NCBI GenBank assembly: GCA_963807305.1
Contig: CAWEBN010000010.1
Location: 186,001 to 250,000, forward strand
From: JAOPZW01 sp963807305
Lineage (GTDB): Bacteria > Actinomycetota > Thermoleophilia > Solirubrobacterales > Solirubrobacteraceae
Reading direction: 5' to 3'
Length of the DNA: 64,000 nucleotides
The notes under the pieces are model-generated. The model had not been told where the DNA came from. It saw only the letters and a program-made list of their open reading frames with translations, and did not search any database. The position numbers were made by a program, and so were the translations under genes. Shown here one piece after another: positions 24,623-33,495 of the stretch. The number at the start of each line of letters is the position of its first letter. Positions within the stretch are counted from its first letter, which is position 1.

Positions 24623-26052
24623 TGTCCGCGCTGCTCGAGCGCCGGGCCCCGTCCGGGCCGGCCCCGGCGGAGGCCGCCTTCCTCGCCGCCCATCCGTGCC
24701 TCGACGGCCTCGACGAGCTCCGCGCCACCGAGTACGGCCGGCTCGACGCCACCCGCAACGTCTACCTCGACTACACCGGCGGCAGCGTGTATGCCGAGTC
24801 GCAGATCGAGGAGCACGCGCAGATGCTGCGCGACGGGGTCTACGGCAACCCGCACTCCGCGAACCCGACCTCGTCGGCCGCGACCGCGACGGTGGAGCAC
24901 GCCCGGGCGGCCGTGCTGGCCCACTTCAACGCGCCCGAAAGCGAGTACGCGTGCGTCTTCACGCAGAACGCCACCGGCGCGATCCGGCTCGTGGGCGAGG
25001 CGTACCCGTTCGATCGGTTCCTCGCCACGTCCGACAACCACAACTCGGTCAACGGCCTGCGGGAGTTCGCCCGCGCGCGCGGGGCCGCGATCGCGTACGT
25101 GCCGGTCGAGGCGCCCGATCTCCGCGTGGCCCGGCTCGCCGATCACCTCGACGAAGCCGCCGGCCCCAGCCTCTTCGCCTATCCCGCGCAATCGAACTTC
25201 TCGGGGGTCAAGCATCCGCTGGAGTGGATCGACCTGGCCCATGAGCGGGGCTGGGACGTGCTCCTGGACTGCACCGCGTTCGCGCCCACGAGCCGGCTCG
25301 ACCTGTCGGTGTGGCAGCCGGACTTCGTCGCGCTGTCGTTCTACAAGATGTTCGGCTACCCGACGGGCCTGGGCGCGCTGATCGTGCGGCGCCGCGCGCT
25401 CGAGCGCCTGCGCCGGCCGTGGTTCAGCGGCGGCACCGTCGTCGCCGCCAACGTGCAGGGCGACCTGGCCGTGCCGCACGCCGGCCATGCGGGCTTCGAG
25501 GACGGCACCGTGGACTACCTCGGGATCCCGGCGGTGGAGATCGGCCTGCACCACCTCGCGCGGATCGGCATGGACACGATCGCGCAGCGGGTCGAGACCC
25601 TCGGCCGCCGGCTGCTCGAGCAGATGCAACAGCTGAAGCACGCCGACGGGAGCCCCGCGATCCGCATCTACGGGCCGGATACGTGGGACGGTCGCGGGGG
25701 CACGATCGCGTTCAACTTCCTGCACCCGGACGGGCGGGTGGTCGACGAGCGGTTCGTCGACCGCGTCGCGGCGGAGCACGGCATCTCGCTGCGGACGGGC
25801 TGCTTCTGCAACCCCGGCGCCGCCGAGGTCGCGTTCTCGCTCTCGAAGGAGCGGCTGGCCGCACGGTTCGAGGAGGGCTTGGTCCTCGACGACTACCTCG
25901 CGCGCGTCGGCATGCCGACGGGCGGGGCGGTCCGCGTCTCGCTGGGCATCGCGACCAACTTCGCCGACGTGTCCCGGTTCATGGCCTTCGCGGCCGAGTT
26001 CGCCGATCTGACCGACGTGCCGTCGGACCTCCCGCGCAGGCTCGCATGCTGA
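24622..26052 (+). CDS. class-V aminotransferase / cysteine-desulfurase-like PLP enzyme (MOCOS-like)
   Basis: A 476-residue PLP enzyme. Evidence is N-V-Y-L-D-Y-T-G-G-S-V-Y near the N-terminus, S-D-N-H-N-S-V-N-G as the cofactor loop, the Schiff-base Lys in L-S-F-Y-K-M-F-G-Y-P-T-G, and R-T-G-C-F-C-N-P-G-A-A-E toward the end. The latter carries the sulfur-accepting Cys region seen in molybdenum-cofactor sulfurases. The reaction may be desulfuration of cysteine. Translational coupling with DUF4395 and proximity to a thiol-type context support a sulfur-transfer role, but the substrate is inferred. Confidence 0.85.
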   Translation: MSALLERRAPSGPAPAEAAFLAAHPCLDGLDELRATEYGRLDATRNVYLDYTGGSVYAESQIEEHAQMLRDGVYGNPHSANPTSSAATATVEHARAAVLAHFNAPESEYACVFTQNATGAIRLVGEAYPFDRFLATSDNHNSVNGLREFARARGAAIAYVPVEAPDLRVARLADHLDEAAGPSLFAYPAQSNFSGVKHPLEWIDLAHERGWDVLLDCTAFAPTSRLDLSVWQPDFVALSFYKMFGYPTGLGALIVRRRALERLRRPWFSGGTVVAANVQGDLAVPHAGHAGFEDGTVDYLGIPAVEIGLHHLARIGMDTIAQRVETLGRRLLEQMQQLKHADGSPAIRIYGPDTWDGRGGTIAFNFLHPDGRVVDERFVDRVAAEHGISLRTGCFCNPGAAEVAFSLSKERLAARFEEGLVLDDYLARVGMPTGGAVRVSLGIATNFADVSRFMAFAAEFADLTDVPSDLPRRLAC

Positions 26053-26135
26053 TCAGACGCTGGGCGTGAGGCGAGCGCACGGGCGCAGCGTCTAGTCGAC
26101 AGGTTCGGATGCCAGCCCCGCCCCCAATCCGGCAC

Positions 26136-26158
26136 GGGTTCGAGTCCCCCTAGCTCCA
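26136..26158 (+). repeat. putative attachment repeat, copy 3 (tRNA-Ala 3' end with native flank)
   Basis: The 23 bases GGGTTCGAGTCCCCCTAGCT plus CCA equal 12659-12681, the T-arm and acceptor end of tRNA-Ala(CGC). The next 16 bases (26159-26174) match 12682-12697 except for two, and lead into a terminator. This is what the original right flank of the tRNA gene should look like after an insertion. Confidence 0.75.
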
Positions 26159-26165
26159 ATCGGAG

Positions 26166-26194
26166 ATCCCCCGCGCACACGCGGGGGTTTCTTC
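26166..26194 (+). terminator. terminator hairpin after attachment repeat copy 3
   Basis: CCCCCGCG (26168-26175), loop CACA, CGCGGGGG (26180-26187), then TTTCTTCGTTT. It is probably the ancestral terminator of tRNA-Ala(CGC), now separated from the tRNA gene. It can also end the aminotransferase transcript. Confidence 0.8.
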
Positions 26195-26227
26195 GTTTCA
26201 GGTGCGGGGGACGGAGGCCCGCGGGCG

Positions 26228-27676
26228 CTAGACGCCGGCTTCGACGGCGATGCGCTGCGTATCCGCGGCGCGCGTGAACTCGGCGTAGTCGTCGTCGTTC
26301 TGGTCGGCGTAGGCGACCGCGAAGTTCTCGAGCGCACGGTCGAACGTGTCGTCGTCACCGAGGTAGCCGGCGATCTTCGCCGCGTCGCCGCTGCGCGCAT
26401 GGGCACGCGCCAGCGTGATGCCGCAGAGCTCGCCGTAGCGCGCCAGGCGCGCGGGCGGCATCGTCTCGATCACCGCTGAGCCCTTCATGTCGCGCAGCTG
26501 ACGGACGTAGAACTCCCGCCCGCGCGCGCCGGTCCCGGTCGCCCAGCCGAGGAACGGGTCGCTGGCGGCCTGCATGACGCGCTGACCCTGCACCACCCGC
26601 TCGCCCTGCTGCTCGTACGCGCCGGCGCCCGCATACGGCGCGAGCACCGACGTGTCCGCTTCCTTGACCTGCAGGAACAGCGGGTCGTCGTCGCGGTCGC
26701 CCATCAGCAGGACCATGAACGCCTCGGTCCCCACCGAGCCGACGCCAACGACCTTCCGGGCCAAGTCCACGTAGTGGTAATGGTCGAGCACGAGACGCCG
26801 CTCCGGGGACAGCGAGCGCGCATAATCGGCGAGTCCCTGGCGGACGATCTGCTCGACGTCGCCATAGTTCGCCGCCGACGGGCGGGCGATCACCGGCGGC
26901 TGTTCTCTGATCCGGTAGCCACCGTCGACCCGCTGCGCGAACTTCGACAGCGAGCCCAGGCTCGTGCGCTTGCGCGCCTTCGCGAGGCCCTTCTGCACGG
27001 CATTGACGGTGGCCTTGTCGTTACGGCCGGAGAGCTCGGCCAAGGCGTTATCCGCGTCGACTCGCGCGTACCAAACTTCGAGGAAACGCATGGCGGCGGC
27101 CCTCGCCATCGTCGTGCGGTACGCCTCGGCGGCTGCGCGCGCGGCTGCGCGCTGCTCCTTGCGGCGGTAGCCGTTGTCGCGCGCCGCGACGACAAAGCTC
27201 GCCACCAGGCGCCTGACGTCCCACTCGAACGGCGCCGGCAACGTTTCGTCGAAGTCGTTGAGATCGAAGACGACGCGTCGGTCCGGCGCGGCGAACACGC
27301 CGAAGTTCGACAGGTGCGCATCACCGCAGCACTGCACGCGCAGGCTCGTGCTCGGCGTCTGCGAGAGATCCGACGCCATGATCGCCGCGCTGCCGCGATA
27401 GAACGTGAACGACGAGACGATCATGCGCCCGTGGCGGATCGGCACCAGATCGGGCACGCGCGTCGTGTTCTGCTCCTCCAGGATCCCGACCGGGTCCGGA
27501 CGCCCATCGGGGGCGGCCCACTCGCCGTGCGCCTCCAGCGGCACCGACTCGCGCTCGGCGCGGCCCTCGGCCATCCGCGTCGCGACCGCCTTCGGCAGGT
27601 CCAGCACACCTCGGCGGTGCTTCTTGCCCTTGGCCGGCTTCGCGCGCTTCTTCGACTTGACCGCAGCCTTCGCCAT
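26228..27676 (-). CDS. DUF2252 family protein
   Basis: A 482-residue protein from ATG 27676, with GGAGG eight bases upstream. A Lys-rich N-terminus (K-S-K-K-R-A-K-P-A-K-G-K-K-H-R-R) is followed by R-M-I-V-S-S-F-T-F-Y-R-G-S-A-A-I-M-A, C-C-G-D-A-H-L-S-N-F-G-V-F and V-F-D-L-N-D-F-D-E-T. These are the hallmarks of DUF2252, which resembles aminoglycoside-phosphotransferase/kinase folds (H-x-x-N and D-x-N-D-F-D in place of the kinase loop). The substrate is unknown. It lies just outside the putative island. Confidence 0.88.
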   Translation of the reverse strand: MAKAAVKSKKRAKPAKGKKHRRGVLDLPKAVATRMAEGRAERESVPLEAHGEWAAPDGRPDPVGILEEQNTTRVPDLVPIRHGRMIVSSFTFYRGSAAIMASDLSQTPSTSLRVQCCGDAHLSNFGVFAAPDRRVVFDLNDFDETLPAPFEWDVRRLVASFVVAARDNGYRRKEQRAAARAAAEAYRTTMARAAAMRFLEVWYARVDADNALAELSGRNDKATVNAVQKGLAKARKRTSLGSLSKFAQRVDGGYRIREQPPVIARPSAANYGDVEQIVRQGLADYARSLSPERRLVLDHYHYVDLARKVVGVGSVGTEAFMVLLMGDRDDDPLFLQVKEADTSVLAPYAGAGAYEQQGERVVQGQRVMQAASDPFLGWATGTGARGREFYVRQLRDMKGSAVIETMPPARLARYGELCGITLARAHARSGDAAKIAGYLGDDDTFDRALENFAVAYADQNDDDYAEFTRAADTQRIAVEAGV

Positions 27677-27836
27677 ATGCCTACACCTCCAGCCCGAGGG
27701 GTCGCTCACTCGCGACGGTTATCTGCACGTGCACACCTTCGTGGCGGCCCCGGGATGGTCCCGCGCCAGGCGCATCCCGGCGTCGTCCGATCCGGGTGAG
27801 ATTCGCGCTCTGCGCCGGCGGTACGGTCATCCGGTC

Positions 27837-29531
27837 ATGAGGTTGCTCCCCGCGTGGCTTCGCAGCTACGACAGAGCTTGGCTGCCCGTCGACGTGATGG
27901 CCGGGCTGACCGTCTGGGCCCTCATGGTCCCACAGGCGCTGGCCTACGCCGGGATCGCGGGAGTGCCGGTCCAGAACGGTCTCTATGTGATGCCGCTCGC
28001 GGTTGTCGGCTATCTCCTGTTGGGCAGCTCGCGCCACCTCTACGTGGGTCCCAGCGCGACGGTGGCGACGCTGTCCGCCTCCACGGTCGCCGTCGTCGCG
28101 ACCGCGAGCACGGGCTCGGCGGACTACATCGCCCTGACCGTTGCGCTGACGCTGATGGTCGGCGTGATCTACATCGTCGGCGGGCTCGCGCGAATGGGGT
28201 TCGTCTCCCGCTTCTTCGCGCGGCCCGTGCTCGAGGGCTTCATCGTCGGGCTCGGCCTCTACATCGCCATCGGCCAGGTGCCGAAGGTAGTGGGAATCGC
28301 GAAGCCGTCCGGCGACACGCTCGCCGTGCTCGTGAAGACGATCGATCACATCGGGAAGTGGGAATGGACCACGGTGGCCGTCGGGCTCGCCGGGCTCGCC
28401 GCGCTGTTCGCGTTCGCGCGCTTCGCGCCGAAGCTCCCGGGCGTGATCATCGTCGTCGCCCTCGCGATCGTCGCGTCGGACGCGCTCGACCTTCAGCACC
28501 ACGGCGTCGCGATCGTCGGCGACGTACCGACGGGATTCCACTTCGTTTCACTGTCGAGCGTCTCGGCGCACGACCTCGTGAAGATGCTCCCCGGCGCCCT
28601 CGCGATCGTCATCGTGGGGCTGGCGCAGGCGCTCGCCATCGCCAAGAGCTACGCCGCGAAGTACCACTACGCCGTCGACGCCAACCGCGAGATGCTCGGC
28701 TACGGCGCCGCGAACCTCGGCGCCGGGGCGCTGCAGGGCTACACCGTCACCGGCGGGCTCTCGGCGTCCGGGGCGGCCGAGCGCAGCGGCGCGAAGTCTC
28801 CCGCCGCCTTCCTCGTGAGCGCGTTGATGGCGTTGCTGACGGTCCTGTTCCTCGCCGGGTTGTTCGCCGACCTGCCGGAGCCTGTGCTCGGCGCGGTCGT
28901 GATCTGGGCGGTGTCCGGGATGATCAACATCCGGCGGGTCACGCAGTACTGGCGCGCGCAATCACTCGAGTTCTGGGCGGCGCTCGGCGCTCTGCTCGGC
29001 GTGGTTCTCATCGACATCCTTCCGGGTGTCGCGATCGGCGTCGCCCTCAGCTTCATCCTGCTGATCCACACCATCGACCACCCGCACATCGCCTCGCTCG
29101 GGCGCAGCAGCGACGGCACCCGCTTCAGCGACCTCGACCAGGGCGCGACGCCGATTCCCGGCGTGCTGATCCACCGCTTCGAAGCGGAGCTGATCTTTGC
29201 CAACGCCGATCTGTTCCAGGACGACCTCCTCGCGCGAGTGCGGGCGGCCGAGCCGCCGCCGCGCACCGTCGTCCTCGACTTCGGGGCGGTCAGCCAAGTC
29301 GACGTGACCGGCGCGCAGGCACTGCAGTCGGTCCACGACACCCTTGCCGCGCGCGGCATTCGGCTGATCGTCGCGCGCGCAAGGAGCACCGTGCGCGACG
29401 CACTGCGTCGCAGCGGGACCGTCGACATGCTGGGCGAGGACAACCTCACGCCGACCATCGACGGCGCCCTCGACGCGTGCCGTCCCTCAGGGCATCGCGG
29501 GGGGGCGGTAGCCGGGGACCTCGCCGGCTGA
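27837..29531 (+). CDS. SulP family anion transporter with STAS domain
   Basis: A 564-residue SLC26/SulP transporter. ATG 27837 gives M-R-L-L-P-A-W-L-R-S-Y. The membrane domain has 10-14 helices and includes the signature V-P-Q-A-L-A-Y-A-G-I-A-G-V-P (about 30-43) and V-G-P-S-A-T-V-A-T-L. A cytoplasmic STAS domain starts near residue 440 (V-V-L-D-F-G-A-V-S-Q-V-D-V-T-G). Family members carry sulfate, bicarbonate or other anions. Its 3' end overlaps that of the convergent sulfatase gene by 45 bp, which would fit sulfate handling. The actual ion is not determinable. Confidence 0.92.
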   Translation: MRLLPAWLRSYDRAWLPVDVMAGLTVWALMVPQALAYAGIAGVPVQNGLYVMPLAVVGYLLLGSSRHLYVGPSATVATLSASTVAVVATASTGSADYIALTVALTLMVGVIYIVGGLARMGFVSRFFARPVLEGFIVGLGLYIAIGQVPKVVGIAKPSGDTLAVLVKTIDHIGKWEWTTVAVGLAGLAALFAFARFAPKLPGVIIVVALAIVASDALDLQHHGVAIVGDVPTGFHFVSLSSVSAHDLVKMLPGALAIVIVGLAQALAIAKSYAAKYHYAVDANREMLGYGAANLGAGALQGYTVTGGLSASGAAERSGAKSPAAFLVSALMALLTVLFLAGLFADLPEPVLGAVVIWAVSGMINIRRVTQYWRAQSLEFWAALGALLGVVLIDILPGVAIGVALSFILLIHTIDHPHIASLGRSSDGTRFSDLDQGATPIPGVLIHRFEAELIFANADLFQDDLLARVRAAEPPPRTVVLDFGAVSQVDVTGAQALQSVHDTLAARGIRLIVARARSTVRDALRRSGTVDMLGEDNLTPTIDGALDACRPSGHRGGAVAGDLAG

Positions 29532-31193
29532 AGGGGTGAGGCGCTTGGCGTCGAGCTGTTCGATGAGGAGCTGAAGCATCATGCGTTGTAGGGCACGCGA
29601 GCTGTCGTCGGCGTGGCTTGGGTGGGCGAGGTTTCGCTCCTCGAACGGGTCGCGGTTGAGGTCATAGAGCTCGTATTCGTCGGGTTCGGGCTCTGTGACA
29701 GTGTCGGTGTGCCGGTCGTGGAGTCGCTCGTCGCGCTCACCGGGGACGGTCCAGAACTGGGCGTTGTCGTAGTAGCGCGAGAACTTGACGAGGTGCTGCT
29801 CGCCGTCGACGTCGACCTCGCCGATCACCGTTTGCAGGTGGTTGGGCTGCTTGACGGTCGAGTAGCGGTGCAGCGCCCGGGCGACCCGGCCGAACGGGCT
29901 GGCCGTCGTTGCACTGCCCTCGCTGATCTCATCGTCAGTCGTGAAGAGGATCGGCTCCGTGGGCGCCGCCGGTTCGGCGGCGCGGATCGCCGGCGAGAGG
30001 TCGCGTCCGACGAGCGGGTGGGCGTCGCTGTGGTTGGCCTGCAAGCGTGCGAGCGCCTGATCGGGATCGATCCCGGCGAAGCCGAGCAGCGTCGGGATGA
30101 GGTCCGCATGGTTGGTCGGGATGTCGAGCTCGCGGGCGCCGCCGGGCAGCAGTGGGCTTGAGACGATGAACGGCACGTGCAGCGCCTCCTCGTAGGCGAC
30201 GTGCCACTTCTCGTGCATCCCTCCGTGGGCGCCCTGCATGTCGCCGTGATCGGAGGCGAAGATCGCGATCGTGTTCTCATAGGCGTCGATGTCACGCAGC
30301 GCTTCGAGCACACGCGTGATGTGGTGGCCGACCTCGGCCTGCATCTGGTAGTAGAACTTCAGGTGGAGCTCGTTCCACGGCTGCGGGGCGATGATCGTGC
30401 TCCAGTTGTCGACGTAGCTCTGTTGGCAGGAGGGCTTCGTGGAGAGGTCCTCGTTGCGCGTTGGTGCCTGATCGACGTGCGGCACCTGTGAGGGGTGGTA
30501 GCGCAGCCCCTGCGTGAGCGCGATGGCGCCGAACATCGAGTCGTCGTGCGGGTTGAGGAACGAGCACACCGTCAACCACGGCGCGTCGGCCTCTTCTGCG
30601 TCGAGGCGCTTGAGCAGCGCGATCGTCTCGTCGGCGGTGAACGGGTCCTTGAGCGTGCCCGTGTTGTGCTTGCCGAGTCCGTGCGGCTCGGGCCCCACCC
30701 ATTCCGAGAAGCCGTAGTCGTCGAGCAGGTCGGCCTCGAGGTACTTCTGGATGTTGTCCTCGATCCGTGTGCCGTCGTCGTCGATCGAGAGCAGGTACCC
30801 GTCGCCGTCGTCGGCGTCGAGATGCGCGTGCGAGGCGTGCCACTTGCCCTTGTAGTAGGTCCGATAGCCGCCGGCCCGGAACCAGTCGCCCAGCGTCGGC
30901 ACGGTGTCCGGCGCGAGCCAGAACATGTCGTCGCTCTCGTCGTGCTTGGCGATTCCTGGGGTCTGCGTGACGCCGTGGAGCGAGGGGTACTGGCCGGTGA
31001 GCAGCGACGCGCGGCTCGGCGCGCAGGCGGCCGACATCGGATAGTGATGGCGGAACGACACGCCGTTCTGCCGCAGCCGCTCCACGCCGGGCAGATGCTC
31101 CCGTCGGTACTGGGCGAGCTCGTCGGATTCATAGGCCGGCGGGTAGTGCTGCTGGTCGGTCAGGATGACCAGGACGTTCGGGCGAGCAGTCAT
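29487..31193 (-). CDS. type I sulfatase
   Basis: A 568-residue hydrolase of the alkaline-phosphatase/sulfatase superfamily. ATG 31193 gives M-T-A-R-P-N-V-L-V-I-L-T-D-Q-Q-H-Y with the metal-binding Asp. C57 in C-A-P-S-R-A-S-L-L-T-G is the residue converted to formylglycine (C-x-P-S-R rule), and G-K-W-H and F-A-S-D-H-G-D follow. There is no signal peptide, so it is probably cytoplasmic. An FGly-generating enzyme is not in the window. Convergent overlap with the SulP gene suggests a sulfate-ester link; the substrate is unknown. Confidence 0.92.
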   Translation of the reverse strand: MTARPNVLVILTDQQHYPPAYESDELAQYRREHLPGVERLRQNGVSFRHHYPMSAACAPSRASLLTGQYPSLHGVTQTPGIAKHDESDDMFWLAPDTVPTLGDWFRAGGYRTYYKGKWHASHAHLDADDGDGYLLSIDDDGTRIEDNIQKYLEADLLDDYGFSEWVGPEPHGLGKHNTGTLKDPFTADETIALLKRLDAEEADAPWLTVCSFLNPHDDSMFGAIALTQGLRYHPSQVPHVDQAPTRNEDLSTKPSCQQSYVDNWSTIIAPQPWNELHLKFYYQMQAEVGHHITRVLEALRDIDAYENTIAIFASDHGDMQGAHGGMHEKWHVAYEEALHVPFIVSSPLLPGGARELDIPTNHADLIPTLLGFAGIDPDQALARLQANHSDAHPLVGRDLSPAIRAAEPAAPTEPILFTTDDEISEGSATTASPFGRVARALHRYSTVKQPNHLQTVIGEVDVDGEQHLVKFSRYYDNAQFWTVPGERDERLHDRHTDTVTEPEPDEYELYDLNRDPFEERNLAHPSHADDSSRALQRMMLQLLIEQLDAKRLTPSAGEVPGYRPPAMP

Positions 31194-31415
31194 GCGGCGA
31201 CAATGGCGCTCGCGCTTCGTCGGCGCATCGCCCGGATCGCATGACGGCCCGCAGCGAACGCGGTTCAATGGTCGGTCAAGCTCGCGAGCAGGCGAGGGGA
31301 TTCGCCGGCGCATCGGCGGATCGCCTTCCCCCGAGCGGCGACCACGGCCCCGGCAGGCGAATCCACCTGAAACGACCCCGCCCGTATCGGTCAGCGCTGG
31401 GGCGCAGTGCAGCCC

Positions 31416-31604
31416 TCAATGGACGTACTTGTTGGCGTCGTTCGCGTCGTTCCAGTTGGCGAAGTAGCCGTCGCCGTCCTGGTCGACGTTGGGCACGACG
31501 GTGTTGCCACCGGGTCCACGTCGATCGGCCCAGCAGGCGAGCATGAGCGCCGCATTGGTCGAGCACGCGTTGGTGATCGGCGATGACCCGTGCGGGTAGT
31601 CGGC
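31416..31604 (-). pseudogene. C-terminal remnant of a secreted Asp/Asn-rich (Ca-binding-like) protein
   Basis: The minus strand reads D-Y-P-H-G-S-S-P-I-T-N-A-C-S-T-N-A-A, then N-V-D-Q-D-G-D-G-Y-F-A-N-W-N-D-A-N-D-A-N, ending K-Y-V-H at 31416. The D-x-D-G-D-G-Y-x-x-x-x-D-x-x-D pattern resembles dockerin or thrombospondin-type-3 calcium loops of secreted actinobacterial proteins. No start codon or signal peptide precedes it; upstream the frame runs into the end of the flavin monooxygenase gene. It therefore looks like a leftover of a larger gene. Confidence 0.55.
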
Positions 31605-31605
31605 T

Positions 31606-33417
31606 CTACCGGGTGTGATGGACGTCCTGCAGGGCGTAGACCGGGGTCGCGATGCCCTCCATGCGTGCCTTGAGCTGCAGGGCCAGGTAGAGCGAGTAGT
31701 AGCGCGACTGGTGCAGGTTGCCGCCGTGGAACCACAGCGCCTCCTGCTGGGTCGGCTTCCACATGTTGCGCTCCTCGCCCTCCCAGGGCCCCGGGTCCTT
31801 CGCGGTGTCCGAGCCCAGGCCCCAGACCTTGCCGACGCGGTCGGCGGTCTCCTGGTCGATGATGTCGGCGACCCAGCCGTTCATGGACGCGTAGCCGGTG
31901 GCGTAGACGACGACGTCGGCCGGCAGCTCGGTGCCGTCCTCGAGCACGACGGCGTCCTCGGTGAGGTGGTCGACCTGGCCGACGGCGAGCTTGATCTTGC
32001 CGTCGGCGACGAGGTCCGCGGCGCCGACGTCGATGTAGTAGCCCGAGCCGCGCCGCAGGTACTTCATGAACAGGCCCGAGCCGTCCTCGCCCCAGTCGAG
32101 CTGGAACCCGACAGCCTCGAGGCGACGGTAGAAGTCGGCGTCGCGCTCGCGCATCTGGTCGTAGAGCGGGATCTGGAACTCGTGCAGGATCCGGTAGGGC
32201 AGCGACGCGAAGATCGTGTCGGCCTTCTCCGTGGTGACTCCGGCGGCCACCGCCTGCTCGGAGTACAGGGCGCTCAGTCCGATGTCCATGAGCGTGTCCG
32301 AGCGCACGATGTGGGTGGAGGACCGCTGGACCATGGTCACGTCGACGCCCGACTCCCAGAGCGCGGCGCAGATGTCGTGCGCCGAGTTGTTGGAGCCGAT
32401 CACGACCATCCGCTGGCCGCGATAGCCGTCAGGCCCGGGGTGCCGGGACGAGTGGTGCTGCTCGCCCCGGAAGACGTCCATGCCCTGGAGCTGGGGCAGG
32501 TTGGGACGGCTCGACATGCCCGTGGCGAAGACGAGCTGCTTGGGGCGCAACGTCAGCGCGCGGCCCTCGCGCTCGACCTGCACGGCCCACTCCTGGGCCT
32601 CGGGATCCCAGCTCGCGCTCTTGGCCTCGGTCGAGCCCCAGTAGTTGAGCTCCATCACCCGCGTGTACATCTCGAGCCAGTCCCCGATCTTGTCCTTCGG
32701 CGAGAACACGGGCCAGTTCTCGGGGAACTTGATGTAGGGAAGGTGGTCGTACCAGACCGGGTCGTGGAGGCAGAGCGACTTGTAGCGGCTGCGCCACTGG
32801 TCGCCGGGCCGCGGGTGACGGTCGACGATGATGGTCGGGACGCCGAGCTGGCGCAGGCGCGCGCCCAGCCCGATGCCGCCCTGCCCGCCGCCGATGACGA
32901 CCACGTATGGCTGCGTGGTGACTCCTAGCTCCTCGGCCTCGCGCCGGCGGCGCTCGAGCCAACTCTCGCGATCGGGCTCGGCGCCGTGCTCGACGCCGCG
33001 CGGCCGGGCCGGGCCGCGGGGCTCCTCGTGTCCCTTGAGCTCGTCGAGGGTGGTGAGCAATGTCCACGCCCTGCCCTCCTTGAGGCGCAGATGCCCGCTG
33101 CCGCGGCCGACCTCGGTCTCGAACGCGATCCAGGCCTCGGTGACTCCGTCGGCCTCCGCCGCGGGCTCGGTGACATGGAAGCCATGGGCGCGCGTCTGCC
33201 CGGCCGTGTGCTCGACCAGGTCGGCGACCCCCTCCCGCCCCTCCACGGTCTTGAGGTTCCACGTGAAGGCGACGAGGTCGCGCCAGTAGCAGTCGGTCGC
33301 GAAGAGCTCCGCGGCCGCCGCCGCGTCCCGATCGGCGAGCGCCGTCTCGAACGCGCGGAGCCAGCGCTCGGTCTCCTGCGTCGCGGTGGACTCCGGGACG
33401 ACGGCGGTCTCGGCCAT
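31606..33417 (-). CDS. flavin-containing monooxygenase with N-terminal SnoaL-like domain
   Basis: A 603-residue enzyme from ATG 33417 (GAGGAG upstream). Residues about 18-130 are a SnoaL/NTF2-like domain (F-E-T-A-L-A-D-R-D-A-A-A-A-A-E-L-F). An FMO/Baeyer-Villiger-type flavoprotein follows: V-V-V-I-G-G-G-Q-G-G-I-G-L-G for FAD, V-V-I-G-S-N-N-S-A-H-D for NADPH, and V-V-V-Y-A-T-G-Y near the end. It should oxygenate organic substrates using NADPH and O2. The SnoaL-FMO fusion is known in actinobacteria. It is monocistronic; the substrate is unknown. Confidence 0.9.
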   Translation of the reverse strand: MAETAVVPESTATQETERWLRAFETALADRDAAAAAELFATDCYWRDLVAFTWNLKTVEGREGVADLVEHTAGQTRAHGFHVTEPAAEADGVTEAWIAFETEVGRGSGHLRLKEGRAWTLLTTLDELKGHEEPRGPARPRGVEHGAEPDRESWLERRRREAEELGVTTQPYVVVIGGGQGGIGLGARLRQLGVPTIIVDRHPRPGDQWRSRYKSLCLHDPVWYDHLPYIKFPENWPVFSPKDKIGDWLEMYTRVMELNYWGSTEAKSASWDPEAQEWAVQVEREGRALTLRPKQLVFATGMSSRPNLPQLQGMDVFRGEQHHSSRHPGPDGYRGQRMVVIGSNNSAHDICAALWESGVDVTMVQRSSTHIVRSDTLMDIGLSALYSEQAVAAGVTTEKADTIFASLPYRILHEFQIPLYDQMRERDADFYRRLEAVGFQLDWGEDGSGLFMKYLRRGSGYYIDVGAADLVADGKIKLAVGQVDHLTEDAVVLEDGTELPADVVVYATGYASMNGWVADIIDQETADRVGKVWGLGSDTAKDPGPWEGEERNMWKPTQQEALWFHGGNLHQSRYYSLYLALQLKARMEGIATPVYALQDVHHTR

Positions 33418-33495
33418 TGTTTGCTCCTCCTCGTTACGACGACGGGACGGCAGGCGATTGTGCCGCATCCCGCGCGCCCGCCAAGGAGCGGCCGG

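Larger units (their letters stand above)
12682..26158. mobile_element. putative tRNA-Ala-integrated genomic island (possibly two nested segments)
   Basis: The interval is bounded by direct repeats of the tRNA-Ala(CGC) 3' end (12642-12681 and 26136-26158), with an internal copy at 16641-16680. The outer repeat continues past the tRNA: 12682-12697 and 26159-26174 match at 14 of 16 bases and both lead into a terminator hairpin. That is expected if 26159 onward is the original downstream flank. The left segment (12.7-16.7 kb) contains truncated genes and small unknown proteins. The right segment (16.7-26.1 kb) contains intact cargo: protease, exporter, oxidoreductase and a LuxR cluster. No integrase or excisionase is seen, so the element would be a remnant or mobilised in trans. 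Confidence 0.55.

Noticed and set aside
31606..32928. Plus-strand 437-codon open frame
   Set aside because: It is a shadow of the flavin monooxygenase gene, with no family signature.
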